A stretch of 38,455 nt of DNA from Pseudomonadota bacterium (lineage in GTDB: Bacteria; Pseudomonadota; Gammaproteobacteria; SURF-13), in contig JAQBXX010000012.1 in the NCBI GenBank assembly GCA_027624315.1, positions 1-38,455 on the forward strand, read 5' to 3'. Positions 37,687 through 38,455 of the stretch are shown here, one piece after another; the stretch's first letter is position 1; every line of letters begins with the position of its first letter. The notes beneath the pieces are model-generated. The model was not told the DNA's origin. It saw only the letters and a list, made by a program, of their open reading frames with translations, and did no database searches. The position numbers were made by a program, and so were the translations under genes.

Positions 37687-38455
37687 CTGTTTTTAAACGC
37701 ACCGCGAGGCCGTTGCTGTAACGCAGATCGACTGCAACCACCGGCAGGCCGCGCGCCTGCAAGGTGGGCCAGGCGCGTACGAAGCGCATCAGGCGCGTGT
37801 AACTGTCGGCGCGGCCCAGCGCGAGTTCGGTGCCGTTGTCGAGCAGCAAATGAAACGCGCGCCGGTCGTCCTGCGTCAGCCGCGTCACGCGCAGCTTGAG
37901 CGGCAGCAGGGCCTGGTTCATGGCGTAGTAATGGCCGAGCAGGGCACTGTGCGCGCCGCGTGGCCCGCGGATCTCCGGCAGGCCGTCAGGGAAGCTCGTG
38001 CGCTCGGGCGTGAACAGTGCACCGCTGTTGTTGAGCAGACCGGTGCCTTGCACGACGCCAGACACAGCGCCGGACACAGCGCCGGAATCGGCGCCGGTTT
38101 CGCCCCAGCGGGCGATGGCAAGCTGCTCGGTGACCTCGACGCGCACGGTGTCGGGCCACACGCGCCGCACCGTCACCGTGCGCACCCACGGCAGGGTTTG
38201 CGCCGCATGGCGGATTGCCTCCACGTTCACACTGAGGAAGTTCCCGGCGGCCACACCCGCGAGCCGCTGCTGCAATTCCGCGGCGGTCACGTGCGTGAAG
38301 CGGCCTTCGATGCGCACCGCTTTGATCGGCAAGGTGGCGGGGTCAAGCAGCTTCATCACCAGCACGCCGGCCAGCGCGGCGAGCAGCACGCCGCCGGCGC
38401 CGAGCAGCAGCACGCGCAGGCGCGAACGGCGTCGCGGCTGGGGCGGGGTAGGCCG
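37670..38455 (-). CDS. ftsQ: Cell division protein FtsQ (5' partial)
   Basis: Bitopic division protein linking early and late divisome parts. The frame stays open to the right edge, with a basic Pro/Arg-rich cytoplasmic tail before the membrane helix (VLLLGAGGVLLAALAGVLVMKLL), so the true start is outside. The POTRA domain begins PIKAVRIEGRFTHVTAAELQQ, and the beta domain includes LPWVRTVTVRRVWPDTVRVEVTEQ. A short in-frame repeat insertion SGAVSGAVSGVV interrupts the beta domain after ARWGETGAD. The C-terminus VASGE and the stop codon are written by a heptamer repeat array. Confidence 0.94.
   Translation of the reverse strand, partial: RPTPPQPRRRSRLRVLLLGAGGVLLAALAGVLVMKLLDPATLPIKAVRIEGRFTHVTAAELQQRLAGVAAGNFLSVNVEAIRHAAQTLPWVRTVTVRRVWPDTVRVEVTEQLAIARWGETGADSGAVSGAVSGVVQGTGLLNNSGALFTPERTSFPDGLPEIRGPRGAHSALLGHYYAMNQALLPLKLRVTRLTQDDRRAFHLLLDNGTELALGRADSYTRLMRFVRAWPTLQARGLPVVAVDLRYSNGLAVRLKTVASGE
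38058..38095. repeat. 12-bp in-frame tandem repeat inside ftsQ
   Basis: Roughly three copies of a 12-bp unit (gacacagcgccg, last copy diverged) encode SGAV-SGAV-SGVV on the minus strand. The unit length keeps the frame. This lies in a surface loop of the FtsQ beta domain and is probably tolerated. Confidence 0.6.

Overview
The window is a contig fragment from a gammaproteobacterium, probably a deep-branching environmental one. The main reason is gene order. The right part carries ftsQ-ftsA-ftsZ-lpxC, dciA, secA, argJ, mutT/thiE, yacG, zapD, coaE, pilD, pilC, pilB, close to the classic gammaproteobacterial division and secretion region. The left-centre carries lepA-lepB-DUF4845-rnc-era-recO-pdxJ-acpS, the standard order of that group. 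DNA is GC-rich except for two AT-richer accessory patches.

Layout: (1) 1-3335: the end of a c-type cytochrome gene, a 142-bp MITE-like element, and a damaged TolC/MacAB-type efflux locus. In that locus an outer-membrane factor is fused in frame to the last third of a MacB-type ATPase, and the permease lacks its second membrane segment. (2) 3336-5560: an accessory patch with palindromic repeats, one AT-rich membrane-protein gene that looks like an integron cassette, a BrnTA toxin-antitoxin pair, and an AbrB-type antitoxin with a PIN toxin. (3) 5600-13084: lepA, lepB, DUF4845, rnc, era, recO, pdxJ, acpS and cysM, tightly packed and often overlapping by 4 bp (translation, protein export, RNA processing, vitamin B6, lipid and cysteine synthesis). 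(4) 13093-15264: a PolB-like 3'-5' exonuclease and the rRNA methylase rlmD. (5) 15265-16626: a second AT-rich patch with two unrecognised genes lacking ATG starts and a perfect tandem 26-bp repeat. (6) 16627-22569, minus strand: dapA-bamC-purL. (7) 22766-28370, plus strand: pilB-pilC-pilD-coaE-zapD-yacG, with three single-base indels in pilB/pilC. (8) 28362-33474, minus: secA-argJ-mutT/thiE. (9) 33588-38455: dciA (plus) facing lpxC, ftsZ, ftsA and a 5'-partial ftsQ (minus).

The most interesting material is not a new enzyme system but structure between and across genes. It comprises a MITE with clear target duplication plus a solo end 33 kb away, both abutting start codons; phased heptamer arrays around ftsA that reach into the ftsQ stop codon; a candidate lone integron cassette; an imperfect duplication at the lepA/lepB junction; and in-frame deletions or frameshifts confined to the efflux and type IV pilus genes. 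The last group could be real decay or assembly error. I found no tRNA, rRNA, CRISPR array or intact transposase. No gene-free stretch exceeds 300 bases if the start-less ORF at 15374 is counted.
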